The translations under genes were made by a program, and so were the position numbers. Shown piece by piece: positions 24,180-35,741 of a DNA stretch of 64,000 nucleotides. How positions within the stretch are numbered: position 1 is the first letter of the stretch; each line of letters opens with the position of its first letter. This DNA is from Welwitschia mirabilis (taxonomy: Eukaryota > Gnetophyta > Gnetopsida > Welwitschiales). The stretch lies in the NCBI GenBank assembly GCA_051453625.1, contig JBOZIK010000001.1, positions 97,446,462-97,510,461 of the forward strand, written 5' to 3'. The notes beneath the pieces were generated by a model. It was given only the letters and a program-made list of their open reading frames with translations, did no database searches and was not told where the DNA came from.

Positions 24180-25660
24180 TTTAGAGTAATAAAGATCATA
24201 GTATGAGCCTCTATTCTACCATGATGCATCTACTAAAAGATATAGAACTTGGTCAACAAATTCTATTATTACCAACAAAAAAAAACTTTTGGATTTTAGA
24301 AGTAGTGCAAAGGTCAGCTTATTGTGTATCTTCCATGGCTTAGTTAAAAATAATTGTACAGTTAGATCAAAGTATTTTAGATTCTATGAGAGATTTCTAT
24401 GCTAATATTTATAAAATTGATGATAGCACAAACATCTTCTAAACTTAGGTTAGAGGTACTTCTTTGCATATTATTCCTAGTTTTGTCAATTCATTACTTA
24501 ACATAAATGATTCAAACATTTCTTAGATTTATGCATGTTCATTTAAAGAAATTTTTACTTCTAAAATTATCAATGTATCAAGGAGAAATATGAGCAATGT
24601 TTTATTTGGGCATACTAGAATGAATTTTGTGGAAAATATCAAAAGAAAAGATATAACTCCAAATTCTTTAATTCTCAGTTTGATCATATTTTACAACATC
24701 TTTATTAGAGAAGGCAGTTATGGCTATTGTAAACTAATGCAAGACTTTGTTATATACTATTTATTTACTAGGTTAAAAATATATTTTGATTTCATCTTGT
24801 GCATAGATATTATTTTTCTATTTTGCAATGGTCAGATACTTGGTCACCTTTGTCTTATCAGTTTAATTATCTATAGTACTATTATTTTAGTTCTTTAAGT
24901 TAATCTCATTTAATAAAATAAGCCTCTAACAAAGTTTGATGAGAAACAAAGAGAACCAATGCCATACATGAGGGCATAAGAATGAGGCCTTCATAGTTTT
25001 AAAGATCCTATTCTTCTAGCACTCACAATTCTTTATCAGTTAAAAAGGGATCAAAAGCAATAGCTAAAATGATGAATAAAACTGGCAAAAATCTAATGAG
25101 GCTAAAGAAACACAAATATATAACCAATGAAGATGATGCACCAACTGACAGTTGGGAATCCATGAGGACTCCTACATAATTACATTCAAAGGAGAAAACA
25201 AAAAAAGAAGCAACATCCACATCTCCATAGGGTAAAACATATAACTCCAGTAAAGTAGCTGATAATGATTCTATAAAGGAATTATCTGGAGATAATGCAT
25301 AGGCTTAAGGAAAGTACTAAGCTTAAGTACAGGGGCAAAATAAACTCCTTGTCCATTACAATAGTAGCAAAAGATAGAATTTAAGAACTCAAATGTGTAG
25401 TTTCTTATCTTTCACTGTCCATGTTACAAGATTCCAGTTCATCATCCTACTCTACCATCTTTACCACATTTCATAATCCCCTCCACCCCTACCTTCTCTA
25501 CCTCTAGTGCATTCATCATCATCACTGCCATCTCAGATTAAGCTTATTCAAGTAGCATCCATTTCCACCATGCAATTACCACTATCCTTTGCTGAGAGAG
25601 CCAAAGCCAATTTCTTTGGGACATCCATCACTTCTCAAATGTACTAACATATGAGGGGAT
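24180..25660 (+). pseudogene. S2 env-like gene remnant
   Basis: Near 24390-24500 the + strand reads FYANIYKID, then VRGTSLHIIPSFVNSLLNI. This is the 'FY-x-N...V-R-G-x...F-x-x-x-x-I/V-N-x-L-L' pattern of the plant transposon (env-like) proteins that follow pol in Sireviruses. The frame at 24590-24898 continues it, with TPNSLILSLIIFYNIFIREG. The 25400-25640 part is rich in Ser, Pro and His codons in several frames. Stops occur about every 30-60 codons. A 209-base N gap begins at 25661, and its right edge is an abnormal G-rich run. Confidence 0.6.
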
Positions 25661-25869
25661 NNNNNNNNNNNNNNNNNNNNNNNNNNNNNNNNNNNNNNNN
25701 NNNNNNNNNNNNNNNNNNNNNNNNNNNNNNNNNNNNNNNNNNNNNNNNNNNNNNNNNNNNNNNNNNNNNNNNNNNNNNNNNNNNNNNNNNNNNNNNNNNN
25801 NNNNNNNNNNNNNNNNNNNNNNNNNNNNNNNNNNNNNNNNNNNNNNNNNNNNNNNNNNNNNNNNNNNNN

Positions 25870-26257
25870 GGGAGGGGCGGGGGGTTCAGTTTTTAGCTTG
25901 AGGACATCCTGTTGAGTTTGAAGTTCTTATCTTTAAAATGTTAGATGGGATACCTAAGTGACATCATTGTCCATTGATGATCATGTTTTAGCACATTGAT
26001 GTTATTTATTATTTTTACCATTAGCACACTTTTTTATTGACACTTTTATGCATAATATCATGTCTTAATTCTATGCTTTGATTTTTTTATTACTAGCACA
26101 TTTTTATTATATCATGCTCTAATTTTTATTATTAGAACATTACCATAAGCATATTTTTCATGATGTATTATTGTAATTCAAGTTAAATATCATGCTCTAA
26201 TTTCATTATTAGCATATTACTATTAGCATATCTTACTTTATTAGTTGTTAATATGCA
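25870..26257 (+). repeat. Degenerate 'attagcaca' repeats in S2 before the G2 insertion
   Basis: No gene is visible. From about 25990 the phrases 'catgctctaattttattattag' (shortened) and 'attagcacattt' recur at least three to four times with changes, most clearly at 26113 and 26189. The stretch ends with ATGCA at 26253-26257, the left target site of G2. The first bases after the N gap are an isolated G-run. Confidence 0.5.
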
Positions 26258-26671
26258 TATAATATTCCATTTTATTATTTTTGAATTATTACACATGACA
26301 AGAAACATATAAAATAATATTCTAGAATCAATAAGGATAATAAGAAACAATTTTAGAAAAGTGGACTTTATTATTCGAAATAGTGGATTACATTTTTTAT
26401 CATTTAGTTAATATTCTTGGACTAGTGATCAAAGGTAAATACATGAACTATGACTTAATTCCCCCTCCTATAACCCTTGGGGATTAGTCAATATTATCAT
26501 CAGTTACATCCACCTAGTCTATCTACCATCACCTAATGTTATAGGCTTTTAAGCATAAATGAAAGAACATAGTTTTACATCTTTGAGTTACACCCATTCA
26601 CAATACATTAATTATGCTTATTTAGCATCTTAATACATTTCTTTTATAATTAGTGAATTTAGAACATTACA
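26258..26671 (-). repeat. G2 3' LTR
   Basis: It aligns end to end with 35062-35474, sharing 'agaaacatataaaataat', 'gtggactttattatt', 'gttataggcttt' and 'cttttataattagt'. On the - strand it starts TGTAATGTTC. The next bases inward give the purine tract AAGAAGGAGGGAA, the PPT. Confidence 0.85.
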
Positions 26672-28200
26672 TTCCCTCCTTCTTAAGCATCATGCTTATC
26701 CTTGAGTGTGATTTTTCCTCTTCTTATGTCATTCATAAAGTCATGATCACCTAGATAATTTTATATATTATCTATAAAACATAAGGAAATGAGAGATATT
26801 ACTCATTAAGAGATACATTAATAATGGAAAAATAGCATATTTATTAAAAAACTTGAGAAAAGTTTACTACATGTACTCCATATTTTTCCAAGTTTGTCGA
26901 TTACAATGGGTCCATTAAATAAGTACTTCTTTTACATTTTTAATCCTTAATTACTTAGTTATGTATCTAGGACTTTTTAGGTTGGATAGCGAAGGTTAGG
27001 TTGGATTTAAGCATAATACGTTGCTAGTTTAAGGTGTAGTTCTAATTCTTATCTTTGTGATATGGTTCCATTGTACTCACATGAAAAATTGAATGTATTT
27101 GAAACATTCACAGAGGCAGTTCTAGTTTATAAGCTAGATTCCTTATTCTTTTAATGATCTTAAATGAACCATAATATCATAGGGCTAACTTTCTTTACTT
27201 TCCTATTTTCAAGGGGCTACTTTCTAGCTTGATCTTTAGCAATACTTATTTCCCAAAATGGAATATGCAGGTTTGATTTTTATGATCATATTATTTCTTA
27301 TACTGATCTTGTGTAACTTGTAGTTATCTTTTATCTTGGTAATCACATATTTCATAATTTAATTCAAAGGGTGTGGTATTTTATAATCTCTGTGAAGGAT
27401 CTAATCATGTGATAGGGATGAAGTATTTCCTACCATACAGTGATTTGGATGGTAAACATCCAATGGAGATCTAGAATATCTAATTATAAGTAAAATCAAT
27501 GAAGTGTAAGTAGTTCTTCCATTGTTTAGCATTTTTAGCCATGTAGCATCATAGAATATCTTCTAGTATGTGATTTACTCTTTTAATTTGGCCATATATT
27601 TTTGGGTGATATGTAGTACTAAAACTAAGTTTAGTACCTAAGTGATCGAAGAAACTTTGTCAAAACTTAAATAAGAATTTTGGATCTTGATCAGATATTA
27701 GATTAGCAATGCATCATATAACTTAAAAACCTATTACAGAAACCATAAGGCCATATCTTTGACTATGTTAAAGCTTCATACTATAATAAAATAGATCATC
27801 TTGATTAAATTATCTATACAAATGAAAATTACATAATGTTATCTATTATAAAGAGGTAGTCTGGTGAAGAAATCCATATAGATTTCTTCCCATTTCCACT
27901 ATGGTACTTCTAAAGGTTGAAGGAGTCCTATGGATTTTCCTTAATCAATCTTCATTCACTAGCATATGGAGTAATTATAAATGTATTCCTTTAAGTCTAC
28001 CTTCATTCTATACTAAAATTAATGTTTTCATAGTTGGTGATAATTCCTAACAAACTTGGGATGCCCTACATATGGTACTTCATGCCATTCAGACATTAAC
28101 TTTATGCTTCATGGGCCTTATGAAATGAAAACACATTGTCCTTTTAAGAGATATCCATATCATGAGAGTGTGTAAGTGTCTACTTCTTTTTCTTCTTAAC
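26672..28200 (-). pseudogene. G2 integrase
   Basis: The integrase C-terminal GPY/F-type domain is readable near 27110-27190 as RYYGSFKIIKRIRNLAYKL, the usual form being 'RYYGPFKI...VAYKLELP'. It is followed by a FHVS-type end. The catalytic core begins near 27880 with GLLQPLEVP, WKWEEIYMDFF and RLP, the classic chromovirus 'GLLQPL-x-IP-x-WKWE-x-I-x-MDF' block with the first catalytic Asp present. Several stops break the frame. A chromodomain was not recognised in 26672-27000, although the space would allow one. Confidence 0.8.
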
Positions 28201-29600
28201 TCAATTGATTTATGTCCTTGAAGTATGGTTCATTAGCCATGGATGTCTTAAGGAAAGCTGACAGATCAGATGTAACAGTGATTGCTAGCATGCACCACAT
28301 TCTACTTAGGGCGTCTACAACTTTATTCTTCTTTCTTGGGTTATAAGATAGTTTAAAGTTTTATTATATAAGTATTTTACCCTATATCCTTTGTTACATA
28401 TTTAAAAGGGAATATTTCTGAAAATACTCTAAGATTTTATGATCTATTTTAAGCAAGAATTCACCTCCCAATAAGTAATATCTCCAAACTTGTAGATCAT
28501 GCACTATGAATAGTAGTTAAAGATCATGAATGAAATAGTTCTTCTCGTGTTGTTTTAACTTCCATGATTCATAAGTAACCACTAATTATCTTGGATAAGT
28601 ACAACTCCTACAGTTAAGTAAAAGCATCAGTGGTGATTATGAATGGTTTTTTTATGTTTGTAATTTTAAGAATAGGTGTTAATATAAGTAGTAGCTTCAA
28701 TCTAATAAATGATTTCTTGAATTTATCATTAAATTTAAATGTGAATGTTAATTTCATTTAATCTGCTAGTGGTGCTATAAGTTGATAGAATCTTGAAATA
28801 AATTTCTAGTAGAAGCCAGTCAACCCTAAAAAACTTTGAACTTGTGTGATGTCATTTAGTTTTAGCCATTCCCTTATGATTTCTATTTTCACTAAATTAG
28901 TTGTAATCCCTTTACTAGAGATAACATGTCCTAGGTAGCTAATTTTTTATTTGGAATAAGTTATGTTAGCTTAATTTGGCCTTGAAATTATGCTTGGTTA
29001 GGACTTGTAAAACTTTCTTTAAGTGTGTAACATGATCATCTTGGATTTTGGAATATATTAGAATATTTCCTAAAAATGCAACTATGAATTCATCTAAATA
29101 AGTTTAGAAAATTTCATTTATTAAACTCATAAAAGTAGCTAAAGTATTTATTAGACTAAAGGGCATTTCTATGAACTCCTTATGTCTATATCTTATTCTA
29201 AAGATATTTTTATAGATATCTTCATCCTTGATGTGGATTTGATGGTATCTAAACTTTAAGTTAATATTTAAGAAGAACTTATTGCCTTAATGTTGATTCA
29301 ATAAGTCATTAGTCCTTGGTAGAGGATACCAAATTTTTATGGTTACCTTATTTAACTATCTGTAGTTAATGCAAAGTTACAAGCTATCATCCTTTTCTTT
29401 ACAAAGAGTATTAGGACTCCCTAAGATTATACACTAAGGTAAATTTTTTCTTTCAAAAATAGCTATTCAATTTATAGTTTTAGTTCTCTTAATTCTATAA
29501 CTAAGAATCGGTGAAATGCTTGGGCTGTTGGTTGTACTCCAAGGATTAAGTTAATTGCATGATTTACTTTCCTCTTAGATGGTAGTGTTTTTTAATCTTC
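28201..29600 (-). pseudogene. G2 reverse transcriptase and RNase H
   Basis: The blocks read WYPLPRTNDLLNQH near 29290-29335 and KEFIEMPFSLINTLATFM near 29120-29190. The catalytic box near 29060 reads AFLGNILIYSK where IDDILIYSK is expected, so both catalytic Asp residues are lost. The RNase H connection FLGLTGFY appears near 28820-28850. The order and motifs are those of Ty3/gypsy elements. Confidence 0.82.
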
Positions 29601-31290
29601 AAATACATTAGAAAATTCTTACAATTATTTTAGTAGTGTAGAATCCTCTTTCTAGTGTTCTACCTGCACTAGGTAATGAAGACTTGTTTCCTTTTAATTG
29701 ATTTTGAGATCTATTTAGATGAGGTTAAGGAGATAGTATTATTCATTTTCTTCCCCTTCATGATTTATTCTCTAAATAAAGTTGATAGTAGAAGGGTGTA
29801 TCGATGAAAGTTAATTTTAACATTATATTTGATTAAGAAGGGAATCCCTAAAATGGCATGATACTCTATAATTTGAAATACATAGAACTTATTCCTAAAA
29901 TGTAAGTTATGAATGTTGTAATTAATGATAGTAGTACTTCCATCTTATGTAAGGAAACAAATTCCTTTTAAAATAATGTTAGATAAATGATGTTATGTGA
30001 GGCACTACTATCTACTAAGAACGAAATAAAGAAAGATGAAATTTGACCATGTAATTCTATAAGGCTTAAGGCCAATTATGCTAAGGAATATTTAATGCTT
30101 AATCTTTGAATGGGTAATTTCTAGTAATGTAACCCTTCTTATGGCATTCATAATAAGTAAGCTAAGGTTGGTTCTATATGCCTCTCACGTAAGTGGTGTG
30201 CTAAGCATGTTGTGTCTATTCAATTATGGGTGATGGAGCTCATTCCATCAATTTTCTTTTCTTGTCTTTTTTTATGATAGACATCTTCAATGGATTTAAT
30301 CTCCAATATGCATAAGATCTTTCTGATTTTGGGTAGTAGAGTTCTAATGAGACTATTATTCAATTAATTCTTTGTGAAGTTATTTTGTATTTCATGAGGT
30401 GCTAGAATTTAGACCAATGTTTATTTATTGGGGGTCTTCTCAAGTGGAGGCATTAGACTTTTACCATTTGGTCTTCTATGAAGTCTTATAAAATAAATTT
30501 CTTTTTGAATTACTCTATTAAAGTTTTCCATGATATCATTTAGGGATGTTTCTGTTAGCATCTTCACCACCATTCTTATGCATTTCCTATAAGAAAGATG
30601 ATAGTGTATGCAATTGTTACTTTGGTGAAATGTTTCAAAGTTCAAATTAGTTTTCTATTTGTCAAATATAAGAGATGACTTCTTCGCTTTTTACCTTTAT
30701 ATGTTTTTAGGTGTATCATTTTAGTAATATTTTCTCCTTTTTATTATTTTATGTTGGAGTGATTTGCTTGATTTAATAAGAAGGCTTGAAGATTGGCCTC
30801 TATGTTTAGTAGTCTTATCTGGATGTTTTGTAGATCAACTATGCTCCTCTATGTTTAGTAGTCTTATCTGGATGTTTTGTAGATCAACTATGCTTGTTGG
30901 AGTACATTGTCTCAATGTAGAGGGTTTCTCTTGGGATGTCATTAGGTTTTTTTCCTTTAGTCTATCTTCCAAGAGATAAATTAAGTTATTAATTATATTG
31001 ATTAGAAGTTTATTTTAAGAGTTAATGTGGTCTATTTGGGTTTCTATTTGATTTATTTGTCTATTTACTTTGTGTTCCATAATGCGCTAGTTGGGTTAGT
31101 GTCCTCTTGAACTTATATGCCTCTTATCAGTTACTCTTCTTTTGTGAGTACTCCTTCCTTTTTTCTAGTGGCATCATGTCTCTTTCATAGTATTGCTACA
31201 ATTATTAGGTACCTGTAACTAAATGGTGACTAGAAAAATAGTTAAAAGAAATATTGATGATTTTCATAATAACCTTGATTACATGAATTC
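29601..31290 (-). pseudogene. G2 protease and gag
   Basis: The protease active site near 29985-30020 reads FLVDSSASHNI, close to 'LVDSGATHNFI', with Gly changed to Ser. A zinc-knuckle remnant YYECHKKGYI lies near 30125-30160. The frame at 30421-30645 belongs to gag. The likely gag N-terminus is near 31080, where EHKVNRQINQIETQIDHIN has a coiled-coil character common at that place. A 49-base exact tandem duplication lies within gag at 30797-30894. The + strand frame at 30764-30979 is a shadow created in part by this duplication. Confidence 0.65.
30797..30894. repeat. Exact 49-base tandem duplication
   Basis: Bases 30797-30845 and 30846-30894 are identical (unit begins 'cctctatgtttagtag' and ends 'caactatgct'). 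A 49-base unit shifts the reading frame of the G2 gag remnant. Because nearby repeats are strongly diverged, perfect identity points to a recent slippage or an assembly error. Confidence 0.9.
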
Positions 31291-32230
31291 CATTTTGAGG
31301 TAACTATCAAGGGGGTACGTTACCAACTACTACATGTGTAATGTTAGATGTTACACAAGTATGATGATTGAAGTATGATATTAGATATCTAGATGTTACA
31401 TTAGACAAGTAAGTATAATTTTAGTATTCTTATGCGACTATGAAGTTTTATTACAAAGTAAGCATAAGTAGTTATGGTCTATTCTGAGGGAAAATGAGGT
31501 GTCCTAAGGTCCTATAAGAGTAAGTGTAATGTCGAGCCCTTAAGTGTAATGTTGGGTAGTTGAGTGCAATGTCAGAGGCTATTATTGTAAGCACGTCAGG
31601 GCATCACATGTGGTGCTGAGGGTAAGGGATGTATCCAACACTCAAGTGCAATGTTAGACACCCAAGTGTGATGTTAGGAATCCAAGTGTAATGTTGGATA
31701 TATGCATGTAACATTAGCCCTATTATATAAGGATCATGTTGTATTGAGACATAAAGTATCAGGGTCTTTCAAGAGGCACAGAATGCTGCAGCCTCAAGTG
31801 CAACATCAGTCATTTAATTATGACATCAAGAACCTAAGTGTGATATTAGATACTTGATTGTGAGGTCAGAGCCTTCTTACATGGGTAGGCAAGAGGCAAA
31901 TGAATGATTTCTATGAGTGATTAGGAGGTGCTGTAATCTTGTAAAAGTAACTGTGATATTGGGCATCAAAGTGTGATGTTTAACAACCAAGTGTAATGTC
32001 AAAAATTAGAGTGCAACATCAAGACCTTAATGCAAAATAGGCTAGAAGAACGCATTTACTACTAGGACTAAGTAGGACCTATCAGAGATAGGTAGGAAGG
32101 AAGTGTAACATCAAATACTTAAGTGTAATGTTGGGACCTAAATACGATGTAAGGCTCTTAGGACTATGTTGTTATCATGGAGCAGTGCTATCGTCTAACT
32201 ATAGTATAATCTCAATTTAATTATAATTAA
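31291..32230 (+). repeat. Degenerate minisatellite ('aagtgtaatgttgga' family)
   Basis: Roughly sixteen imperfect copies of a unit near AAGTGTAATGTTGGACACC occur between 31380 and 32160. Runs are clear at 31528-31590, 31640-31700, 31795-31860, 31945-32040 and 32101-32160. Spacing is about 20-30 bases and irregular. The array lies directly upstream of a TATA box and a + strand gene-like segment. It resembles the motif arrays in the LTRs of S1, S2, A and D, so it may be the LTR of a further element whose second LTR is missing. Confidence 0.65.
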
Positions 32231-32295
32231 CTTTGGTTTGATTGTAGTTAATTATGGGTTAGTTAACTATGATTAACTTCACTCCTAAGGTTTAG

Positions 32296-32345
32296 TTAAC
32301 CTTGGGTTAATCACTATAAATACCTTGTGGATCCCATATTTTTAC
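32296..32345 (+). promoter_or_regulatory. Putative TATA-box promoter
   Basis: The sequence CACTATAAATACC at about 32306-32318 is a strong plant TATA box. A pyrimidine-rich stretch lies 25-40 bases downstream, suitable for transcription start. It lies below the repeat array and about 300 bases above the first ATG of the gene-like segment (near 32613, context 'caatgagcc'). This is inference from motif and position only. Confidence 0.5.
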
Positions 32346-32589
32346 CTTATTTTCTTTGTAACTCATAGTTAATCTAGTAGTTATTTATTTCCAATTTTTC
32401 TTCTATTCTTTTACATGGCATCTCTGTGTTGTTCTTTTATGATTTATATATTTTTGTATAAGTATTTTTGTAGTTTGCATTTGTTAAAAATAGAATCTCT
32501 TTCCAAACATTCACAATTATAACTTTTTTCAATCAAGGTATGGATCAAAGACTTTGTGCTATCATTTCTTGAAATTCTGCAAATGTCAA

Positions 32590-34860
32590 GTTTGCTGAAC
32601 TAGAAATTCAACAATGAGCCATGGAGTAGGGGTTCTAGTGAATCTTAATCCTTTAATATTTATGACCTATGTGGTTTACCTTATTTCTATCTTTGTCATC
32701 ATGTTATTCTTTTTATAGTTAGTTCTATGTATTCTTCTTTCAATCCTCATATAGCTACCATCAGCCATCCTTGTCATGGTCTAATCTAGATTCCTAAAGA
32801 AAATATCAAGTTAGTTTTTGGATTGAGCCAAGATGATCATATTTCTCCTAAGATCTCTTGCTCTAATGAGGATTTGTTTTATTTCATGGCTAATATATTA
32901 GATAAAAGTATATGCATTCAATAAGTGAATACTCACTACAATGGGATATCCACTGCCAACTTTACTATCTCATACTTTATAGCTTATGGAGAACTAATTA
33001 CACATAGGGCCTTTATACATGATCAAGTAAGTGAAATCCCAACTTACATAATTTATTTATTACTATTTTTAGTGAGTGGAATTTCTTTGTATTGGACTTT
33101 TATTATATGTTCATCTACTCTTTTCTTAATTAACTCGCTTAAAGTGAAATGATAATAGGGGTGAGAGTTTTTTTGCATGCATCCTATTAGGTTTGTATTT
33201 TTCTTCTATGAGTCTAGGTAGATTATAGTACTTTAGGTCTTGAAGCCTAGATCCATCTTTTATTTTATCCTCTTATGAAATTATTACTAAATTTTGATTC
33301 CATTCTTATTCTTCTTAATCTATGAAGGATGAAGATTCTAAAGACTATAACCCTAGAGATATATCCTAGGGTACTTATTCTATTCCATCTGAGGTATGAG
33401 CCTTGTGTCTAATTTTTAGATAATAAGTGTATATTTTTGTAACTCTTTTTCTATTCATTATTGTTTGCAAATAAGTAACACATTAAGATCCTATGACTCT
33501 TCCCATCAGAGATGGAATAAAGCTTTAATAAACCATCTAGTACCTAAGGAATCTATGAAAGAGGAGATACCCCTTAGCTTTGCTCATTGACACTAGCCCT
33601 TGGGGTATTATCTTATTTTATTTTTATTTCCTTTTTGTTGTCTTAAATTAGTATGATGTTTTTACTAAACATTCTTTTAATTTTATTCATTTCAGGTTCC
33701 ATGCTTAGAGACCTTAGTTGAGGATGATTTAAATTTTACTACATGTCCTATGAAGAAGCTTTTCCTTCATAAGTTAAAAAGGATCATATAGCAGCAAGTT
33801 ATTCCTTCTATTATATACCTTTCACTGAATTGCTCATGAATTTATTATTTATTATTTCTTTTTGATTATTAAGAAGAAAATGTCCTTAATTAATTTAATG
33901 TATTAATGGACTAGGGGAATATTTCCTACTCAACCCCCTACTTGCAGCCTTTAGATTAGAGTTTGCCTATTACTTATCAATCTTCAAAGCCTTCTCGTTA
34001 TCCACCTATAGCTCTATAATCCTTTATTAATGAATAAGATTAGGTATCTTACCATATAGATCAACTTTTATTGGTGGTGAAAACTTTGTATTTAGAGGTT
34101 AAGGAGCTAATGGATTAGTTGAAGAAGTATCAATCTCTCTCTATCCTCTTACATATGCATGTCATTCATTAATCTCACTTGAATGATATCTACATGCATC
34201 ATCACTCTAAGATAATATATTTTTTATGGAACTTTGAGTACAACTGCTCTACTCACTTCATTTTCTATTATCCTCCATAGTGCAAATGGCCCAGTCCACT
34301 CTGAGACTTTTACAATTTAATTAATATGATGGAATACTTTTATTGTATGACCTAGCATGTGGTGAAAGAATGAGAATCCATGAGTGATTCCCTCCCAATG
34401 CTAAAAAATTAGGTAAAGAATATGTGCCTACAAAGAATAGATTGTGGGCAGATGCTTGGTGGATTGTCATATTGGAAGAAAGTCAAACTCACTTGTTTAC
34501 TTACTTAACCAAAAGTGATAGGATGATTTTGGCTTATGCAAGTCATTCGGTAATTACAATTAATGATATTAATGTAGTATACAAAGGTGGAAATCTTTCG
34601 AAGGAGAATATGTTGGGGAACCTAGTGGCTTATAGTAAGTTTCACATGAAGTTTTACAAGAATCCACATCCCATCACTGAGGTGGATTCTGTAGTGGGTT
34701 CTTCTTTAGTTAAAATTACTACTATGGCAATTCCTCATTAATCTACTAGGATGGAGATCATTCCAAATGGTATAAAGCCATTCATTCTAGGCACAGGGGG
34801 TTACAATCCATTTTCATTCTCTGTGGAGGATTTTTTTTTCCTCCCTGGAAATGATTTCAT
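32590..34860 (+). pseudogene. Unrecognised, apparently multi-exon gene remnant inside G2 leader
   Basis: I do not recognise this gene. One frame is open with only two stops from about 32700 to 33026, including KENIKLVFGLSQDDHISPK and GELITHRAFIHDQ. It ends at CAA|GTAAGT (GT at 33027), a good 5' splice site. A second coding piece (KDEDSKDYNPRDI at about 33329-33393) ends at GAG|GTATGAG. A strong acceptor with pyrimidine tract (TTATTCATTTCAG, ending 33695) precedes a piece that reads on in frame with VPCLETLVEDDLNFTTCP. Downstream, 34270-34741 is open with two stops, with PPNAKKLGKEYVPTKNRLW and later KFHMKFYKNPHP. It is antisense to G2. It could be a captured host gene, the coding part of a non-autonomous element, or an antisense retroelement gene. 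Confidence 0.5.
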
Positions 34861-35045
34861 GATCTAGTGTTAAAGGTGTTATGCATCATATTTATTACTA
34901 GTTCCTAACTTCCTCTTTTATATCTTAGTTTTTTTATATAGCTCTTGACATTTTGCTTGTTTTCTTTAATATTAAACTTTTTCTTATTTATAAAATTGAG
35001 TTTCTTTCTTTTTTTTTAAAAAAGTAGTAATTTACTAATTATTGT
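34861..35045 (-). other. G2 leader next to PBS
   Basis: A very A+T-rich stretch with a poly-T run (35009-35018) between the gene-like segment and the G2 PBS. It has no open frame and is taken as original G2 5' leader. Confidence 0.4.
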
Positions 35046-35061
35046 TTACTTTGATACCAAA
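35046..35061 (-). other. G2 primer-binding site
   Basis: The + strand TACTTTGATACCAAAT gives ATTTGGTATCAAAGTA on the - strand, matching TGGTATCAGAGC with one change. It lies against the lower end of the right LTR, which sets G2 on the - strand. Confidence 0.75.
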
Positions 35062-35474
35062 TTTAATTTTCCATTTTCTATTTTAGATTATTATTCATAA
35101 AAAGAAATATATAAAATAATGTCTCAGGATTAATAATAAAAACACAGAACAATTTGACAAAAGTAAACTTTATTATTAGAAATATCATATTACATTCCTT
35201 ATCATTTAGCTAATGGCCCTGGATAGATTATCAAAGGAAAATATGTAGTCTACAACCTGATTTCCCCTCTTGAGATCCTTGGAAATTAACCAAGTTTTTC
35301 ATTAGTTACATCCACCAGGTTTATCCACCTCCATCTAATGTTATAGGCTTTTATAGCATAAACAAAAAGATATAGTTTTACATCTTTGGATTACACCCAT
35401 TCATAACTCATTAATTACACTTATTTAATGTCTTAACATAGTTCTTTTATAATTAGTTAATTTAAAACATTGCA
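35062..35474 (-). repeat. G2 5' LTR
   Basis: It is the partner of 26258-26671 with nearly the same length (413 against 414 bases). It ends AACATTGCA at the upper edge, so on the - strand it starts TGCAATGTT. The following ATTCA is the right target-site copy. Confidence 0.85.
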
Positions 35475-35741
35475 ATTCATGAATGAAATTATTAAATTTT
35501 TATGCCTTTCATACTCCATACTATACAAGCTTATTCAAATTGCCAATGTCATGTTTTATCAAATATCTATATGTCTTTATCTCTTATTCAAGTTTTTAAT
35601 GTCATGTTTTTTCAATATCATTACAAAAATTGATTATGTACATTTCTCTAAAATATAAGTATCTAATTTTAGTTTAATTTAATGATATTTTGCTAACAAG
35701 ATTTGTCAAGTTCTGAACATCATTAAAAAGGGGGATATTAT
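35475..35741 (+). other. S2 3' untranslated tail with polypurine tract
   Basis: This continues the S2 internal sequence broken at 26257. It ends with CATTAAAAAGGGGGATATT, the typical Sirevirus polypurine tract directly before the 3' LTR. The 62-codon frame at 35470-35658 shows no recognised motif. Confidence 0.7.

Larger units (their letters stand above)
26258..35474 (-). mobile_element. G2: Ty3/gypsy chromovirus-like element nested in S2
   Basis: Two short LTRs of about 414 bases (26258-26671 and 35062-35474) flank a - strand gypsy polyprotein. A Met-type PBS lies inside the right LTR and a purine run AAGAAGGAGGGAA inside the left. The flanks are ATGCA (26253-26257) and ATTCA (35475-35479), a target duplication with one change. 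Protease, RT, RNase H and integrase with a GPY/F-type end are recognisable. The leader between PBS and gag is abnormally long (about 3.7 kb) because it contains the + strand gene-like segment described separately. Confidence 0.82.

Noticed and set aside
25651-25896. Open frame spanning an N gap
   Set aside because: Almost all codons are N. The same applies to frames at 2558, 14271, 15735, 46425, 46515, 47206, 47296, 47312, 52552, 52580, 60251 and 62589.
30764-30979. 71-codon + strand gene
   Set aside because: It is antisense to G2 gag and is partly created by the 49-base duplication.
32590-34860. Endogenous pararetrovirus
   Set aside because: No reverse transcriptase, coat-protein zinc knuckle or movement-protein motif was seen near the unassigned frames, so there is no support for a viral origin.
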